The translations under genes and the position numbers were made by a program. Of a stretch of DNA of 64,000 nucleotides, positions 1-9,546 are shown piece by piece (position 1 is the first letter of the stretch; every line of letters starts with the position of its first letter). The stretch covers positions 539,948-603,947 of the forward strand of contig JARGOL010000001.1 of NCBI GenBank assembly GCA_029212745.1, written 5' to 3'. Under the pieces are notes generated by a model. That model saw only the letters and a program-made list of their open reading frames with translations. It made no database searches and was not told where the DNA came from. The stretch comes from Alcanivoracaceae bacterium (GTDB taxonomy: Bacteria > Pseudomonadota > Gammaproteobacteria > Pseudomonadales > Alcanivoracaceae).

Positions 1-717
1 GTAGAGACCACCGACCGGGCGGCTGTAGGCGAGCTGATCAGTAATCCTGACGCCGTCGACGTGATCGTCCCGCGCGGCGGCAAGGGCCTGATCGAGCGCA
101 TCAGCCGCGACGCCCGGGTGCCGGTCATCAAGCACCTGGATGGCAATTGCCACGTCTATATTGATGACCAGGCCGATGCGGCCAAGGCCGTGGCCGTGGC
201 GTTCAATGCCAAGACCCAGCGCTACGGCACCTGCAATACCATGGAGACGTTACTGGTGGCGCAGGGCGTGGCGGAAAAGATCCTGCCTGAACTGGCCGGG
301 CGCTACCGTGCCGAGGGCGTCGAGCTGCGCGGCTGTGAACGGGCCCGGGCCCTGGTCAGCGACATGCTGCCCGCCACAGAGGCAGACTGGGCCGAGGAGT
401 ACCTGGCCCCGGTACTGGCCGTGCGCGTGGTGGACGACATGGATCAGGCCATTGATCACATTGCCCGCTACAGTTCGGGACATACCGAAAGCATCATCAC
501 CGAGAACATCACCCGCGCCCGGCGTTTCCTGGCCGAGGTGGACTCCAGCTCGGTCATGGTCAATGCCTCAACCCGCTTCGCCGACGGCTTCGAGTACGGA
601 CTGGGCGCCGAGATCGGCATCTCCACGGACAAGATCCACGCCCGTGGACCGGTTGGCCTCGAAGGTCTCACCAGTCTCAAGTGGATCGTCTTCGGGGACG
701 GCCACATCCGCCAATGA
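1..717 (+). CDS. proA: Gamma-glutamyl phosphate reductase, C-terminal part (5' end outside window)
   Basis: The reading frame is open from the first base, so the gene begins upstream; 238 codons are visible. ProA reduces gamma-glutamyl phosphate to glutamate semialdehyde with NADPH, the second step of proline synthesis in the cytoplasm. The frame contains the family stretch [14 protein letters not shown] and the active-site region [15 protein letters not shown], whose Cys is the expected nucleophile. The stop overlaps the nadD start (ATGA at 714-717), so the two are translationally coupled, as in Pseudomonas-type gene order. Confidence 0.96.
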   Translation, partial: VETTDRAAVGELISNPDAVDVIVPRGGKGLIERISRDARVPVIKHLDGNCHVYIDDQADAAKAVAVAFNAKTQRYGTCNTMETLLVAQGVAEKILPELAGRYRAEGVELRGCERARALVSDMLPATEADWAEEYLAPVLAVRVVDDMDQAIDHIARYSSGHTESIITENITRARRFLAEVDSSSVMVNASTRFADGFEYGLGAEIGISTDKIHARGPVGLEGLTSLKWIVFGDGHIRQ

Positions 718-1379
718 CGGCCCCGGCAGCGCCGACAGCACCGCGCATACTGTTTGGCGGCACCTTCGACCCGGTCCACCGGGCCCATATCAGCTGTGCC
801 CGGGCCGTTTCCCGGGCGCTGGGTGGCGCCGTGGTCGACCTGATGCCGAACGCCGTGCCACCACACCGGCCGCAGCCAGGAGCCAGCCCCGAACAGCGGC
901 TCGACATGCTGGCGCTGGCCGTGGCCGGACATGCCTCGCTGCGGGTGGACCCGCGCGAACTGCAGCGTGACGGCCCGTCCTGGACCATCGACACCCTGGA
1001 AGCACTGCAACGGGAAGAACCCCGGCGCCCCCGCATCCTGGTGATGGGTGCGGACAGTTTTGCCGGCTTTGACAACTGGCACCGCTGGCAGGACTATGCG
1101 CGCCTCTGCCACCTGGTGGTGCTGCCGCGCCCCGGTGCCGACACGCCGTCTGCCCGGGTACAGGCGCTGTTCCGGGAAACCGGGGCCGACAACCTGCTGG
1201 CATCAGCAGCCGGCAACCGGTTGATGCTGACGGCACCGGTTCTGGATGTGTCTGCCACCGCCGTACGTGAAGCACTGGCACGCAAAGGCAGTTGCCCGGC
1301 CGTCAGCGACCCGGTTCTGGCCTATATTCGCCGCCATGGTCTGTATAATATTGGATCAGGCATTCAGCCCGGACGGTGA
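714..1379 (+). CDS. nadD: Nicotinate-nucleotide adenylyltransferase
   Basis: NadD transfers AMP from ATP to nicotinate mononucleotide to make deamido-NAD, a late step of NAD synthesis. The 221-residue product starts with the nucleotidyltransferase signature [11 protein letters not shown] (residues 15-25, the HxxH ATP-binding motif) and has a C-terminal SATAVREAL segment matching the family's ISSTxIR motif. I chose the ATG at 714 because it overlaps the proA stop and gives the normal family length; an upstream in-frame ATG at 681 lies inside proA. It is followed by rsfS, the usual partner. Confidence 0.95.
   Translation: MTAPAAPTAPRILFGGTFDPVHRAHISCARAVSRALGGAVVDLMPNAVPPHRPQPGASPEQRLDMLALAVAGHASLRVDPRELQRDGPSWTIDTLEALQREEPRRPRILVMGADSFAGFDNWHRWQDYARLCHLVVLPRPGADTPSARVQALFRETGADNLLASAAGNRLMLTAPVLDVSATAVREALARKGSCPAVSDPVLAYIRRHGLYNIGSGIQPGR
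1344..1349 (+). promoter_or_regulatory. Possible -10 box inside the end of nadD
   Basis: A consensus TATAAT lies 84 bases before the rsfS start. No good -35 hexamer sits at 16-18 bases upstream, so an internal promoter for rsfS-rlmH is only possible. Confidence 0.25.
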
Positions 1380-1432
1380 CAACCGCCGGGGAGACCCAGT
1401 GGGCACACGCCCGGATTCACCGACAGGATTTC

Positions 1433-1795
1433 ATGAGCAACAACCAAGCCGACATTCTCAGCGTTGCCCTCGACGCCCTTGATGAACTCAAAGCCCGGAA
1501 TGTATCCACCATGGATGTGCGCAACATCACCAGCGTTGCCGATCACATGGTGATTGCCAGTGGCACCTCGTCCCGCCATGTGAAGGCTCTGGCTGACAAC
1601 GTGGTGGTACGCGCCAAGGAAGCGGGGTTCATGCCGGTGGGCGTGGAAGGCGAACGCGGCGCCGAGTGGATCCTTGTGGACCTGGGTGACGTCATCATCC
1701 ACGTGATGCAGCCATCAACCCGTGAGTTCTATGACCTCGAGCGCCTGTGGCGCAATCCGGACCATCACCCGGATCGCTCGCAGGAGGAAGGCTGA
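1433..1795 (+). CDS. rsfS: Ribosome silencing factor RsfS
   Basis: RsfS binds ribosomal protein L14 and blocks subunit joining when nutrients run out. The 120-residue product has the family core: [21 protein letters not shown] near residues 30-50 and [15 protein letters not shown] near residues 80-95. The start at MSNNQADIL gives a typical length; an in-frame ATG at 1376 would add 19 residues that do not resemble the family. The gene lies between nadD and rlmH as in most gammaproteobacteria. Confidence 0.95.
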   Translation: MSNNQADILSVALDALDELKARNVSTMDVRNITSVADHMVIASGTSSRHVKALADNVVVRAKEAGFMPVGVEGERGAEWILVDLGDVIIHVMQPSTREFYDLERLWRNPDHHPDRSQEEG

Positions 1796-1797
1796 CA

Positions 1798-2265
1798 TTG
1801 CAGGTGCACCTGCTCGCCATCGGGACACGCATGCCCGACTGGGTGAATCAGGGCACGCATGAATATGCGCGCCGGCTCGCCGGCGACATCCGTCTGCAGG
1901 TCCAGGAAATTGCCATGCCCCGTCGCCACGGGGACACCCGCAGCCTGATGGCCGCAGAAGCACAGGCGCTGCAGAAGCATGTCGACCGGCACCCGGGCGC
2001 CCTGACGGTGGCCATGGAGGTGACCGGCAAGGCCCTCGAAACCGAAGCCATGGCCCGGCGCCTGGGGGCCCTGCGCGATGAGGGCCGCGACCTGGTGTTG
2101 CTGGTGGGTGGCCCGGACGGACTCGACCCGGCCCTGTCTGCACGCTGCCATGAACGCTGGTCGCTCAGCGCCCTGACCCTGCCGCATCCACTGGTGCGGG
2201 TATTACTGGCCGAACAAGTCTACCGGTGCTGGAGCCTGCTCTCCGGTCACCCCTACCACCGCTGA
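1798..2265 (+). CDS. rlmH: 23S rRNA pseudouridine-1915 N3-methyltransferase, TTG start
   Basis: RlmH is a SPOUT-type methyltransferase that modifies pseudouridine 1915 of 23S rRNA on assembled 70S ribosomes. I place the start at a TTG at 1798 because a strong Shine-Dalgarno (AGGAGGA, 1782-1788) lies about nine bases upstream and the product is then 155 residues, the standard length, beginning MQVHLLAIGTRMPDWV. The SPOUT knot appears as LVLLVGGPDGLDP followed by SLSALTLPHPLVRVLLAEQVYR, and the end HPYHR is typical. It begins two bases after the rsfS stop. Confidence 0.95.
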   Translation: MQVHLLAIGTRMPDWVNQGTHEYARRLAGDIRLQVQEIAMPRRHGDTRSLMAAEAQALQKHVDRHPGALTVAMEVTGKALETEAMARRLGALRDEGRDLVLLVGGPDGLDPALSARCHERWSLSALTLPHPLVRVLLAEQVYRCWSLLSGHPYHR

Positions 2266-2277
2266 GCGGGCCCGGAC

Positions 2278-4164
2278 ATGCGCGATAATATCCGACTCAG
2301 GGACCACCACCGGGAAAGCCAGATTTTTTCCAGCCGCGTGATATGGGCCGCCCTCCTGGTGGCCATGATGTCACTGGTGTTGCTGTCACGGATGGTGTGG
2401 CTGCAATGGCTGCAATACGAACGCTACGCCTCCCTGTCTGACCAGAACCGCGTACAGACGCAGGCCATGGCACCACCGCGCGGCCTGATCCTGGACCGCA
2501 ACGGCACCGTGCTGGCCGACAACCGTCCGGACTTCTCGCTGTCCGTCATACCGGAACAGGTACCCGACATGACAGCCGCGCTGGATCGCGTGGCCGAGCT
2601 GGTGACGTTGCCGGAAAATGACCTGAAGCGCTTCCAGGAGCAGCTTCAGGGCCGTCGGCGTCCGTGGGAACCGGTCCCCCTGCGCAGTCGTTTGACGGAG
2701 CGGGAGCTGGCCGTATTCGCCGCCGCACAACATGAGCTGCCGGGCGTGCGCATCACCGCAGAAGCCATCCGTTACTACCCACAGGGCGAACTGCTGTCCC
2801 ACGTGGTCGGCTATGTGAATCGCATGAACCAGCAGGACCTGGCCGCCATGAACGAGGACCAGCTGGCTAACTACTCGGGCACCCATTTCTATGGCCGCAC
2901 CGGTATCGAGCGCAGCTACGAGAACCGCCTGCACGGCCAGGTCGGCTATCGCAAGGTGGAGACAAATGCGCGCGGGCGCATCCTTGAAGTGATCGCCGAG
3001 CAACCGCCGGTGCCCGGCGACGACCTGGTGCTGAACCTGGACCTGGCCGTGCAGCAGGCGGCATGGGATGCCCTCGGCCAGCGCCGCGGCGCGGTGGTGG
3101 CCATCGATCCGCGTGACGGCGGCGTACTGGCGTTCGTCAGCCGCCCCGGCTTCGACAGCAACCTGTTTGTCACCGGCATCTCTTATGACGACTACTCCGC
3201 CTACCGCGAAGACCATGACAAGCCGCTGTTCAATCGGGCCCTGCAGGGCCAGTACCCGCCCGGCTCCACGGTCAAGCCAATCATTGGCCTGGCCGGCCTG
3301 GCAGCGGAACAGACCAGCTGGCAACGCACGGTCAGGGACCCCGGCTGGTTCAGCCTGCCGGACACCGAGCGGGTTTACCGGGACTGGAAACGTGGCGGCC
3401 ATGCCCCCAGGGTGGACCTGCACATGGCGGTGCAGCAGTCCTGCGACGTCTATTTCTACGACCTTGGCGTGCGCATGGGCATTGATTTCATGCATGACTA
3501 CCTGACCCTGTATGGCTTCGGTCACCGCACCGGCCTGGATATTGAGGGCGAAGCACGCGGTATCCTGCCCTCGCGACAATGGAAGAAAGCCAACCGCGGC
3601 GCCAGCTGGTTTCATGGCGACACGGTCAACGCCAGTATCGGCCAGGGCTTTTTCCTGGCCACGCCACTGCAGCTGGCGCAGTCCACCGCCATCCTGGCGC
3701 GCCGGGGTGAACAGATGGTGCCCTCCCTGGTGGCCGACCGACGGGAACAAAGCCCCCTGCCAGACCCCACAGTGGCAGACCCGCAGGACTGGGACCTGAT
3801 GCAGCAGGCCATGATCGATGTGGTGCATGGCCTGCGTGGTACCGCCCGCGTCGTGGGCTACGGGGCGCCTTACAAAGTGGCTGGCAAAACCGGCACATCA
3901 CAGGTGTTTTCCGTACCCGAAGACGAGGAGTACAACGAGGACGAGATTGCCGAACGCCTGCGGGACCATGCCCTGTTTGTCACCTATGCGCCGGCAGACA
4001 ACCCGGCAATCGCCGTGGCCGTCATGGTGGAGAATGGTTCTCATGGTGGATCCACCGCTGGCCCGGTGGCGCGCGCGGTCATGGATGCCTGGCTGCTGGA
4101 TGATGCCGGCGACCTGGCGGTCCCCGCGCCCGGCGCTCCCGCCCTTGCCCGGAGGGAACGCTGA
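2278..4164 (+). CDS. mrdA: Penicillin-binding protein 2, elongation transpeptidase
   Basis: PBP2 cross-links peptidoglycan during rod elongation together with RodA. The 628-residue class B PBP has a short cytoplasmic tail, one membrane anchor (about residues 22-42), the non-penicillin-binding domain starting PPRGLILDRNGTVLADN, and a C-terminal transpeptidase domain. Catalytic motifs are visible: STVK with Ser330, SCD in MAVQQSCDVYFYD, and KTGTS in VAGKTGTSQVF. Its stop shares one base with the mrdB start, so the two are coupled. Confidence 0.97.
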   Translation: MRDNIRLRDHHRESQIFSSRVIWAALLVAMMSLVLLSRMVWLQWLQYERYASLSDQNRVQTQAMAPPRGLILDRNGTVLADNRPDFSLSVIPEQVPDMTAALDRVAELVTLPENDLKRFQEQLQGRRRPWEPVPLRSRLTERELAVFAAAQHELPGVRITAEAIRYYPQGELLSHVVGYVNRMNQQDLAAMNEDQLANYSGTHFYGRTGIERSYENRLHGQVGYRKVETNARGRILEVIAEQPPVPGDDLVLNLDLAVQQAAWDALGQRRGAVVAIDPRDGGVLAFVSRPGFDSNLFVTGISYDDYSAYREDHDKPLFNRALQGQYPPGSTVKPIIGLAGLAAEQTSWQRTVRDPGWFSLPDTERVYRDWKRGGHAPRVDLHMAVQQSCDVYFYDLGVRMGIDFMHDYLTLYGFGHRTGLDIEGEARGILPSRQWKKANRGASWFHGDTVNASIGQGFFLATPLQLAQSTAILARRGEQMVPSLVADRREQSPLPDPTVADPQDWDLMQQAMIDVVHGLRGTARVVGYGAPYKVAGKTGTSQVFSVPEDEEYNEDEIAERLRDHALFVTYAPADNPAIAVAVMVENGSHGGSTAGPVARAVMDAWLLDDAGDLAVPAPGAPALARRER

Positions 4165-5306
4165 TGCAGACCCGCGAATACCTCAACCAGCTACCCAGCC
4201 ATCAGCGTGGCCCCACCTCTGCCGACCTGGCCTGGCGATTGCACCTGGACGGGCCGCTGCTGGCCGCGCTGCTGATGATCGCCGCCTTTGGCCTGTTCGT
4301 GCTCTACTCAGCGGGCGGCGAAAACAGCGACCTGCTGGTTCGCCAATGCATCCGGCTGACGGCCGGATTCGGCGCCATGTTCCTGCTCGCCCAGATTCCG
4401 CCCCGAACCTACCGCTTCTGGACGCCAGTCATCTTCGCCGGCGGCCTGGTCATGCTGGTGCTGGTATTGGTAGTCGGCACGGAAGCGAAAGGTGCCCAGC
4501 GCTGGCTCGCCCTGCCCGGCATCGGGCGGTTCCAGCCCTCCGAGGTCATGAAGCTGGCCGTGCCGGCGCTGGTCGCCTGGTATTTCCGCGAGCGCGCCCT
4601 GCCGCCCCGGTTACGTGATGTCGCGCTGGTGTTGCTGTTGGTCTTTGTGCCAGCTCTGCTTATCGGCAAACAACCTGACCTTGGCACCGCCATCCTGATT
4701 GCCACGTCGGGACTGATTGTGCTGTTCATGGCCGGGCTTCGCTGGCGCATCATCGGCATTGCTGTCCTGCTGGTATCGATTGCAGCACCTGCCATGTACT
4801 TCTATGGCCTTCACGACTACCAGCGCAAGCGTGTCGACACGTTCCTCAACCCCGAAGCTGACCCACTGGGAACTGGATGGAACATTATCCAGTCCAAGAC
4901 AGCAATCGGCTCCGGCGGGCTCGACGGCAAGGGATGGCTCAACGGCACCCAGTCACGACTGGACTTCCTGCCCGAGTCTTCCACGGACTTCATTTTTGCC
5001 GTGCTGGCGGAAGAACTGGGCTTGCTGGGCATTGTCCTGCTGCTTGGCATTTACCTGTTCATTGTCGGGCGAGGACTGTGGATCAGCCTGCAGGCGCGCG
5101 ATGTATTTTCGCGGCTGCTGGGTGCAAGCCTGACGTTGACGTTCTTTATCTATGTATTTGTTAATGTCGGGATGGTGTCGGGGCTGCTTCCGGTAGTGGG
5201 TGTGCCCCTGCCGCTGGTCAGTTATGGTGGCACATCGATTGTTACGCTTTTGGCTGGATTCGGTATCCTGATGTCGATCCACACACATAAACGCCTGCTT
5301 GGCTGA
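4164..5306 (+). CDS. mrdB: Rod-shape determining glycosyltransferase RodA
   Basis: RodA is a SEDS-family peptidoglycan polymerase that works with PBP2 in cell elongation. The 380-residue product has about ten hydrophobic segments and SEDS motifs: ARWLALPG-type RWLALPGIGRFQPSEVMKLA (about residues 112-132), GKQPDLGTAI, and SSTDFIFAVLAEELGLLG. The C-terminal GLLPVVGVPLPLVSYGGTS is characteristic. The start overlaps the mrdA stop by one base. Confidence 0.96.
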   Translation: MQTREYLNQLPSHQRGPTSADLAWRLHLDGPLLAALLMIAAFGLFVLYSAGGENSDLLVRQCIRLTAGFGAMFLLAQIPPRTYRFWTPVIFAGGLVMLVLVLVVGTEAKGAQRWLALPGIGRFQPSEVMKLAVPALVAWYFRERALPPRLRDVALVLLLVFVPALLIGKQPDLGTAILIATSGLIVLFMAGLRWRIIGIAVLLVSIAAPAMYFYGLHDYQRKRVDTFLNPEADPLGTGWNIIQSKTAIGSGGLDGKGWLNGTQSRLDFLPESSTDFIFAVLAEELGLLGIVLLLGIYLFIVGRGLWISLQARDVFSRLLGASLTLTFFIYVFVNVGMVSGLLPVVGVPLPLVSYGGTSIVTLLAGFGILMSIHTHKRLLG

Positions 5307-5328
5307 CGCGAAATACACAGGAGTCATT

Positions 5329-6345
5329 GTGTTGCGAAATCTGGTTACCGTTTTCTTTCTGGTACTTGCCTTCGGTCCGGCCCATGCTGACTACGCGGGC
5401 CGCAGTGAAGCTGTCGCCCTGGCCGACGAACTGGCCGAAGAGGGGCTTGATCGCGAACGAATCCTTGCGCTTCTCAGCGACGCCGAACGCAAGGAGAGCA
5501 TTCTCGAAGCCATCGCCCGGCCCGCTGAAAAAACCCTGACCTGGGCCGAGTATCGGCAGATATTTGTCCAGCAAAGCCGCATCGACCAGGGTCTCGCCTT
5601 CTGGCAGGAGCATGCCGACCTGCTCGATCGCATCAATGACCAGTTCGGCGTGCCGCCGCACATGGTGCTGGCTATCCTCGGTGTCGAGACCCGCTATGGC
5701 CGCCACAAGGGCAGCTACCGGGTAGTGGACGCCCTTGCCACGCTGGGATTCGACTACCCGCCGCGAAGCAAGTTCTTTCGCAGCCAGTTGAAGGAGCTGT
5801 TCCGCCTTGAGCGGGAGGCACACATTGACGCCGGCAGCATCACCGGCTCATACGCTGGTGCCATGGGTTACCCGCAGTTCATCCCGTCCAGCTATATCCA
5901 CTACGCCGTCGACTATGACGAGGATGGTGTCACCGACCTGGTCAACAATCCGGTGGATGCCATGGCAAGCGTTGCCAACTATTTCAGTGAACACGGCTGG
6001 CAAGCCGGGCTGCCGGTGGCAGCCCGGGCGCGACTCTCCGGGGATGCCTGGAAAGCACTGGTGCAGGACAAGCCGAAGCCGGCCACCACGCTGCGCGAGG
6101 CCAGCCTCGCAGGTGCGGTTCCGGTGACCTGCAAGGAGAGCCGCTACTGCTTCGATGGCCTGTCGGCGGAAACGCCCGTGGCACTGCTGGAATACGAAGG
6201 CCCGAACGGACGTGAGTACTGGCTGGCGACCAACAATTTCTACGTCATCACCCGCTATAACCACAGCAACCTTTACGGGCTGGCCGCGTTCCAGCTCGGT
6301 GAAGAATTGCGCTCGCGGCGGCCGGACCAGGGTGAGCAGCAGTGA
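5329..6345 (+). CDS. mltB: Membrane-bound lytic murein transglycosylase B, GTG start
   Basis: MltB cleaves the MurNAc-GlcNAc bond of peptidoglycan to give 1,6-anhydro ends. The catalytic Glu lies in LAILGVETRYGRHKG; SYAGAMGYPQFIPSSY and the final YNHSNLYGLAAFQL are family hallmarks. I chose GTG 5329 because AGGAG (5318-5322) lies six bases upstream; TTG 5332 is an alternative. The resulting N-terminus is a signal peptide ending near FGPAHA. No lipobox Cys is visible, so this may be a soluble periplasmic form (compare sltB1 of Pseudomonas) rather than a lipoprotein. Confidence 0.93.
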   Translation: MLRNLVTVFFLVLAFGPAHADYAGRSEAVALADELAEEGLDRERILALLSDAERKESILEAIARPAEKTLTWAEYRQIFVQQSRIDQGLAFWQEHADLLDRINDQFGVPPHMVLAILGVETRYGRHKGSYRVVDALATLGFDYPPRSKFFRSQLKELFRLEREAHIDAGSITGSYAGAMGYPQFIPSSYIHYAVDYDEDGVTDLVNNPVDAMASVANYFSEHGWQAGLPVAARARLSGDAWKALVQDKPKPATTLREASLAGAVPVTCKESRYCFDGLSAETPVALLEYEGPNGREYWLATNNFYVITRYNHSNLYGLAAFQLGEELRSRRPDQGEQQ

Positions 6346-7193
6346 AACGGGCCCTGCTGCTTCTCACACTGGCCGCAGCCGGGTGCACCAGCAACCCCTA
6401 CGCTGGTTCACCCTCCACCACCAATGACACCAGTCGTTACACACTCGCCAATGACACCGGGCCGGCGCACGGACCGGAGCATGTTGCTCACCTGCAGGAG
6501 CCGGTGGTCACGGATGAGCCGAAAAGCCGCTATGGCAACCCGTCCAGCTATGAAGAGTTTGGCGTCACCTACCATGTGCTGGACGACGCCAGTGGCTACG
6601 ATGCACGTGGCGAGGCGTCCTGGTACGGCAAGAAGTTCCATGGCCACCGTACCTCCAGCGGCGAGACATATGACATGTACAAGCTGTCCGCCGCCCACAA
6701 GACCCTGCCCCTGCCTACCTGGGTGCGGGTCACCAATCTCGAGAACGGCGCATCCACGGTGGTGCGCGTCAATGACCGTGGGCCTTTCCATGGCAACCGC
6801 CTGATTGACCTGTCCTGGGCGGCCGCGGTGAAGCTGGGCATCGACAAGGCCGGCACCGGCCATGTGCGCGTCCAGGCGCTGAGTGCCGACAGCACAACCG
6901 TCGCGGGGAACACCTCCCCCGCCCCTGCGCCAGTGGCGGCAGCGGTGAGCAGCCCACCGCCCGGCGCAGGTCTGTTCTTGCAGGTGGGGGCATTCCAGGC
7001 GCGGGCGTCGGCCGAGCAGCTGGCCACCCGGGTGATGCTGGAAAGTGGCCTGCCGGTGTCCCTGCGCAACGAGGAAGCACTGCACCGGGTATGGGTGGGC
7101 CCCTTCACCAGCGAGTCGGATCGCCTCGCCGCACGGCAGCAGCTGATCCAGCGCGGCCTCCCGGCACCGGTCAACGCCGGCGCCACCCCCTGA
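6342..7193 (+). CDS. rlpA: Septal ring lytic transglycosylase, RlpA-family lipoprotein
   Basis: RlpA in Pseudomonas is a lytic transglycosylase acting on denuded glycan strands at the septum. The 283-residue product begins with a lipoprotein signal ending in LTLAAAGC, has a double-psi beta-barrel (GEASWYGKKFHGHRTSSGE through VRVNDRGPFHGNRLIDLS) and a C-terminal SPOR domain (GLFLQVGAFQARASAEQLA onward) that binds denuded peptidoglycan. A proline/alanine linker joins the domains. The GTG start overlaps the mltB stop (GTGA), implying coupling. Confidence 0.94.
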   Translation: MKRALLLLTLAAAGCTSNPYAGSPSTTNDTSRYTLANDTGPAHGPEHVAHLQEPVVTDEPKSRYGNPSSYEEFGVTYHVLDDASGYDARGEASWYGKKFHGHRTSSGETYDMYKLSAAHKTLPLPTWVRVTNLENGASTVVRVNDRGPFHGNRLIDLSWAAAVKLGIDKAGTGHVRVQALSADSTTVAGNTSPAPAPVAAAVSSPPPGAGLFLQVGAFQARASAEQLATRVMLESGLPVSLRNEEALHRVWVGPFTSESDRLAARQQLIQRGLPAPVNAGATP

Positions 7194-7477
7194 GCCGACC
7201 CGGCCACCGGCCGGCAAGTCGCCATCCGCTGGCATTCCCGCTAGAATGCCCGGCGTCACAGGCTGTCAGCCCTGGCCACGCGCCCGGATCACACGCCGCT
7301 CGCAGGCGCTTTCACGTACCCGGCCGGCTGGCCATGACCGGACCACGGAACCTCGCCGCAGGAAACCGGGTCGAAGCGGTTTCAGTGCTGCTACCAGCCG
7401 ACACTCGCCGACATCACTGTCACGGCGGACGATGGACACCCCTGGCGGCACACCGCCTGCCTTAAGGAGCGACACAG
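7194..7477 (+). other. 284-base intergenic region before dacA
   Basis: No gene is supported here. It holds a candidate promoter at 7219-7247 and a good dacA ribosome-binding site (AAGGAG near 7463). The roughly 200 bases of leader after the promoter show no clear structure to me. Confidence 0.5.
7219..7247 (+). promoter_or_regulatory. Candidate sigma-70 promoter for dacA
   Basis: A TAGAAT -10 (7242-7247) follows TCGCCA (7219-7224), a 4/6 match to TTGACA, with a 17-base spacer. The same TAGAATGC context recurs before the PPi-PFK and dusB genes in this window. Confidence 0.45.
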
Positions 7478-8632
7478 ATGGGCTTTGCTATCACGCGACA
7501 ACTGATCACCGGCGTCCTTTTGCTGGCATTGATGCCGGCCACCGCCGTTGCCGTGCTGATCCCGGATCCGCCACGCGTGGATGCCACCAGCTACCTGCTG
7601 ATGGATGCCACCAGTGGCCAGGTGCTGGTTGAACACAATGCCGACAATCGCCTGCCGCCGGCCAGCCTCACCAAGATGATGACGGCCTACATCACCGAGT
7701 ATGAAATCAAGCAGGGCAACATTTCCCTGAAAGACCGCGTGCCCGTCAGCGTAAAGGCATGGCGCATGGGCGGCTCGAAAATGTTTATCCGTGAGGGCAC
7801 GGAAGTGGTGCTCGAAGACCTGTTGCGCGGCGTTATCGTCCAGTCCGGTAACGACGCCAGCGTTGCCCTGGCCGAATATATTGCCGGCAGCGAGGATTCG
7901 TTCGCGGACCTGATGAACCAGCACGCGCGACGTCTGGGGCTGAGCAGCTCGAGCTTCGTCAACGCCACCGGCTGGCCGGCGGAAAACCACTATGTCACGG
8001 CACGCGACATGGCCATCCTGGCGCGCGCGATCATTGTCGACTTCCCGGAGCTGTACAAGCTGTATAGCGAAAAGTCGTTCGAGTACAACAACATCACGCA
8101 ACAGAACCGCAACCTGCTGCTGTGGCGCGACGACCGCGTTGACGGCCTCAAGACCGGACACACGGAAGAAGCAGGCTACTGCCTGGTGGCCAGTGGCGTG
8201 GACGAAGACATGCGCCTGGTCACCGTGGTGATGGGCACTGACTCGGAGCAGGCGCGGGCGCGGGAATCGCAGAAGCTGCTTACCTACGGGTTCCGTTTCT
8301 ATGAAACCTATCGCGCCTACGACAGCGGCGACAAGCTGGCAGACGTGAAAGTGTGGCTGGGTGAAACAGATGCCCTCAGGCTGGGCCCGGCGGATGACCT
8401 GGTACTGACCATTCCACGGGGCAGCCATGAGCAGCTGCAGGCGGAAATGAGCGTCAAGCCGGATATCCGCGCACCGATACAGGAAGGCGAGTCTTTTGGC
8501 ACCGTCACCATCAGCCTGGACGGCAAGGTGCTGCTGGAGAAGCCGCTGGTAGCGCTGGAGAGTGTGGCTGAGGGTGGCTTCCTGTCACGCCTGTGGGACC
8601 ACATTGTGCTTTTCTTTCGCGGTCTTTTCTGA
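7478..8632 (+). CDS. dacA: D-alanyl-D-alanine carboxypeptidase (PBP5/6 family)
   Basis: DacA trims the terminal D-Ala from pentapeptide stems, limiting cross-linking. The 384-residue product has a signal peptide and the three active-site motifs: SLTK with Ser63, SGN at residues 123-125, and KTG at 225-227. The C-terminal domain ends in an amphipathic helix (GGFLSRLWDHIVLFFRGLF) that anchors the enzyme to the inner membrane. The free D-Ala it releases is a possible substrate for the aminotransferase encoded next. Confidence 0.96.
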   Translation: MGFAITRQLITGVLLLALMPATAVAVLIPDPPRVDATSYLLMDATSGQVLVEHNADNRLPPASLTKMMTAYITEYEIKQGNISLKDRVPVSVKAWRMGGSKMFIREGTEVVLEDLLRGVIVQSGNDASVALAEYIAGSEDSFADLMNQHARRLGLSSSSFVNATGWPAENHYVTARDMAILARAIIVDFPELYKLYSEKSFEYNNITQQNRNLLLWRDDRVDGLKTGHTEEAGYCLVASGVDEDMRLVTVVMGTDSEQARARESQKLLTYGFRFYETYRAYDSGDKLADVKVWLGETDALRLGPADDLVLTIPRGSHEQLQAEMSVKPDIRAPIQEGESFGTVTISLDGKVLLEKPLVALESVAEGGFLSRLWDHIVLFFRGLF

Positions 8633-8679
8633 CCATTGACTGGGCCGCCCCCAGGGGCGCTACTGCAACGAAGGTTCAC

Positions 8680-9546
8680 ATGTCGATTGCCTACCTCAAC
8701 GGTGACTACCTGCCACAGGATGAAGCCCGGATATCTCCCATGGACCGGGGTTTCCTGTTTGGCGACGGCGTCTATGAAGTGATTCCGGTATACCAGGGCG
8801 TGCCGTTCCGGCTTGAGGAACACCTGCAGCGACTGGCCAATTCGCTGGCCGCCATCGAGCTGGATAACCCGCTTTCCGACGACGCCTGGTGTGAACTGTT
8901 TGAGCGCCTGATCGAAAAGAACGGCGGTGGCAACCTGGGCATCTACCTCCAGGTCACGCGCGGGACAGCACCGAAGCGCGATCATGCCTTCCCGTCGCCC
9001 GCCGTGCCGGGCACGGTGTTTGCGTTCACCTCTCCGGTGGCCACCCCGGCCGCGGATTCCCCCGACACCGCCGAGGGCGCCGTGGCGATCACGCTGGATG
9101 ACATCCGCTGGAGCCGCTGCGACATCAAGAGCACCGCCCTGCTGGCCAACGTCATGCTCAAGCAGCAGGCCATTGCCAGCGGCGCCTCGGAAGCCATCCT
9201 GGTGCGCGACGGTTTTGCCACTGAAGGATCTGCCAGCAACTTCTTCATTGTCGAGGGGGGCGTGGTGCTGACGCCGCCCAAGAGTCACCTGATTCTGCCC
9301 GGTGTCACCCGCGACCTGGTGGTGGACTTGTGTCACCAGCACAACGTCCCCATCAAGGAGACAGAGGTGACCGAAGGCCAGCTCAAGGCGGCTGAGGAGA
9401 TCTGGCTGTCCAGCTCCACCCGTGAGCTGGTGCCCGTGGTGACGCTGAACGGCCATGCCGTCGGCGACGGCCACCCCGGGCCGCTGTGGAAAACCATGGC
9501 GCGTCACTATGTGGACTTCAAACGACGTCTGTGCGGAGCATCATGA
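8680..9546 (+). CDS. dat: D-amino-acid aminotransferase (class IV PLP fold)
   Basis: The enzyme moves the amino group between D-Ala and 2-oxo acids such as 2-oxoglutarate, giving D-Glu. The 288-residue product matches Bacillus D-AAT in layout: YLNGDYLP at the start, MDRGFLFGDGVYEV (21-34), and the PLP lysine Lys150 in RWSRCDIKS, followed by SEAILVRDG and GVTRDLV. Branched-chain aminotransferase or ADC lyase are less likely given the CDIKS motif. The start at 8680 has AAGG eight bases upstream. The stop overlaps the ybeD start (ATGA). Its place between dacA and ybeD is absent from the Pseudomonas order. Confidence 0.9.
   Translation: MSIAYLNGDYLPQDEARISPMDRGFLFGDGVYEVIPVYQGVPFRLEEHLQRLANSLAAIELDNPLSDDAWCELFERLIEKNGGGNLGIYLQVTRGTAPKRDHAFPSPAVPGTVFAFTSPVATPAADSPDTAEGAVAITLDDIRWSRCDIKSTALLANVMLKQQAIASGASEAILVRDGFATEGSASNFFIVEGGVVLTPPKSHLILPGVTRDLVVDLCHQHNVPIKETEVTEGQLKAAEEIWLSSSTRELVPVVTLNGHAVGDGHPGPLWKTMARHYVDFKRRLCGAS

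Noticed and set aside
2386-3828. A 480-codon open frame antisense to mrdA.
   Set aside because: It mirrors the codon structure of PBP2 and lacks a ribosome site or family features.
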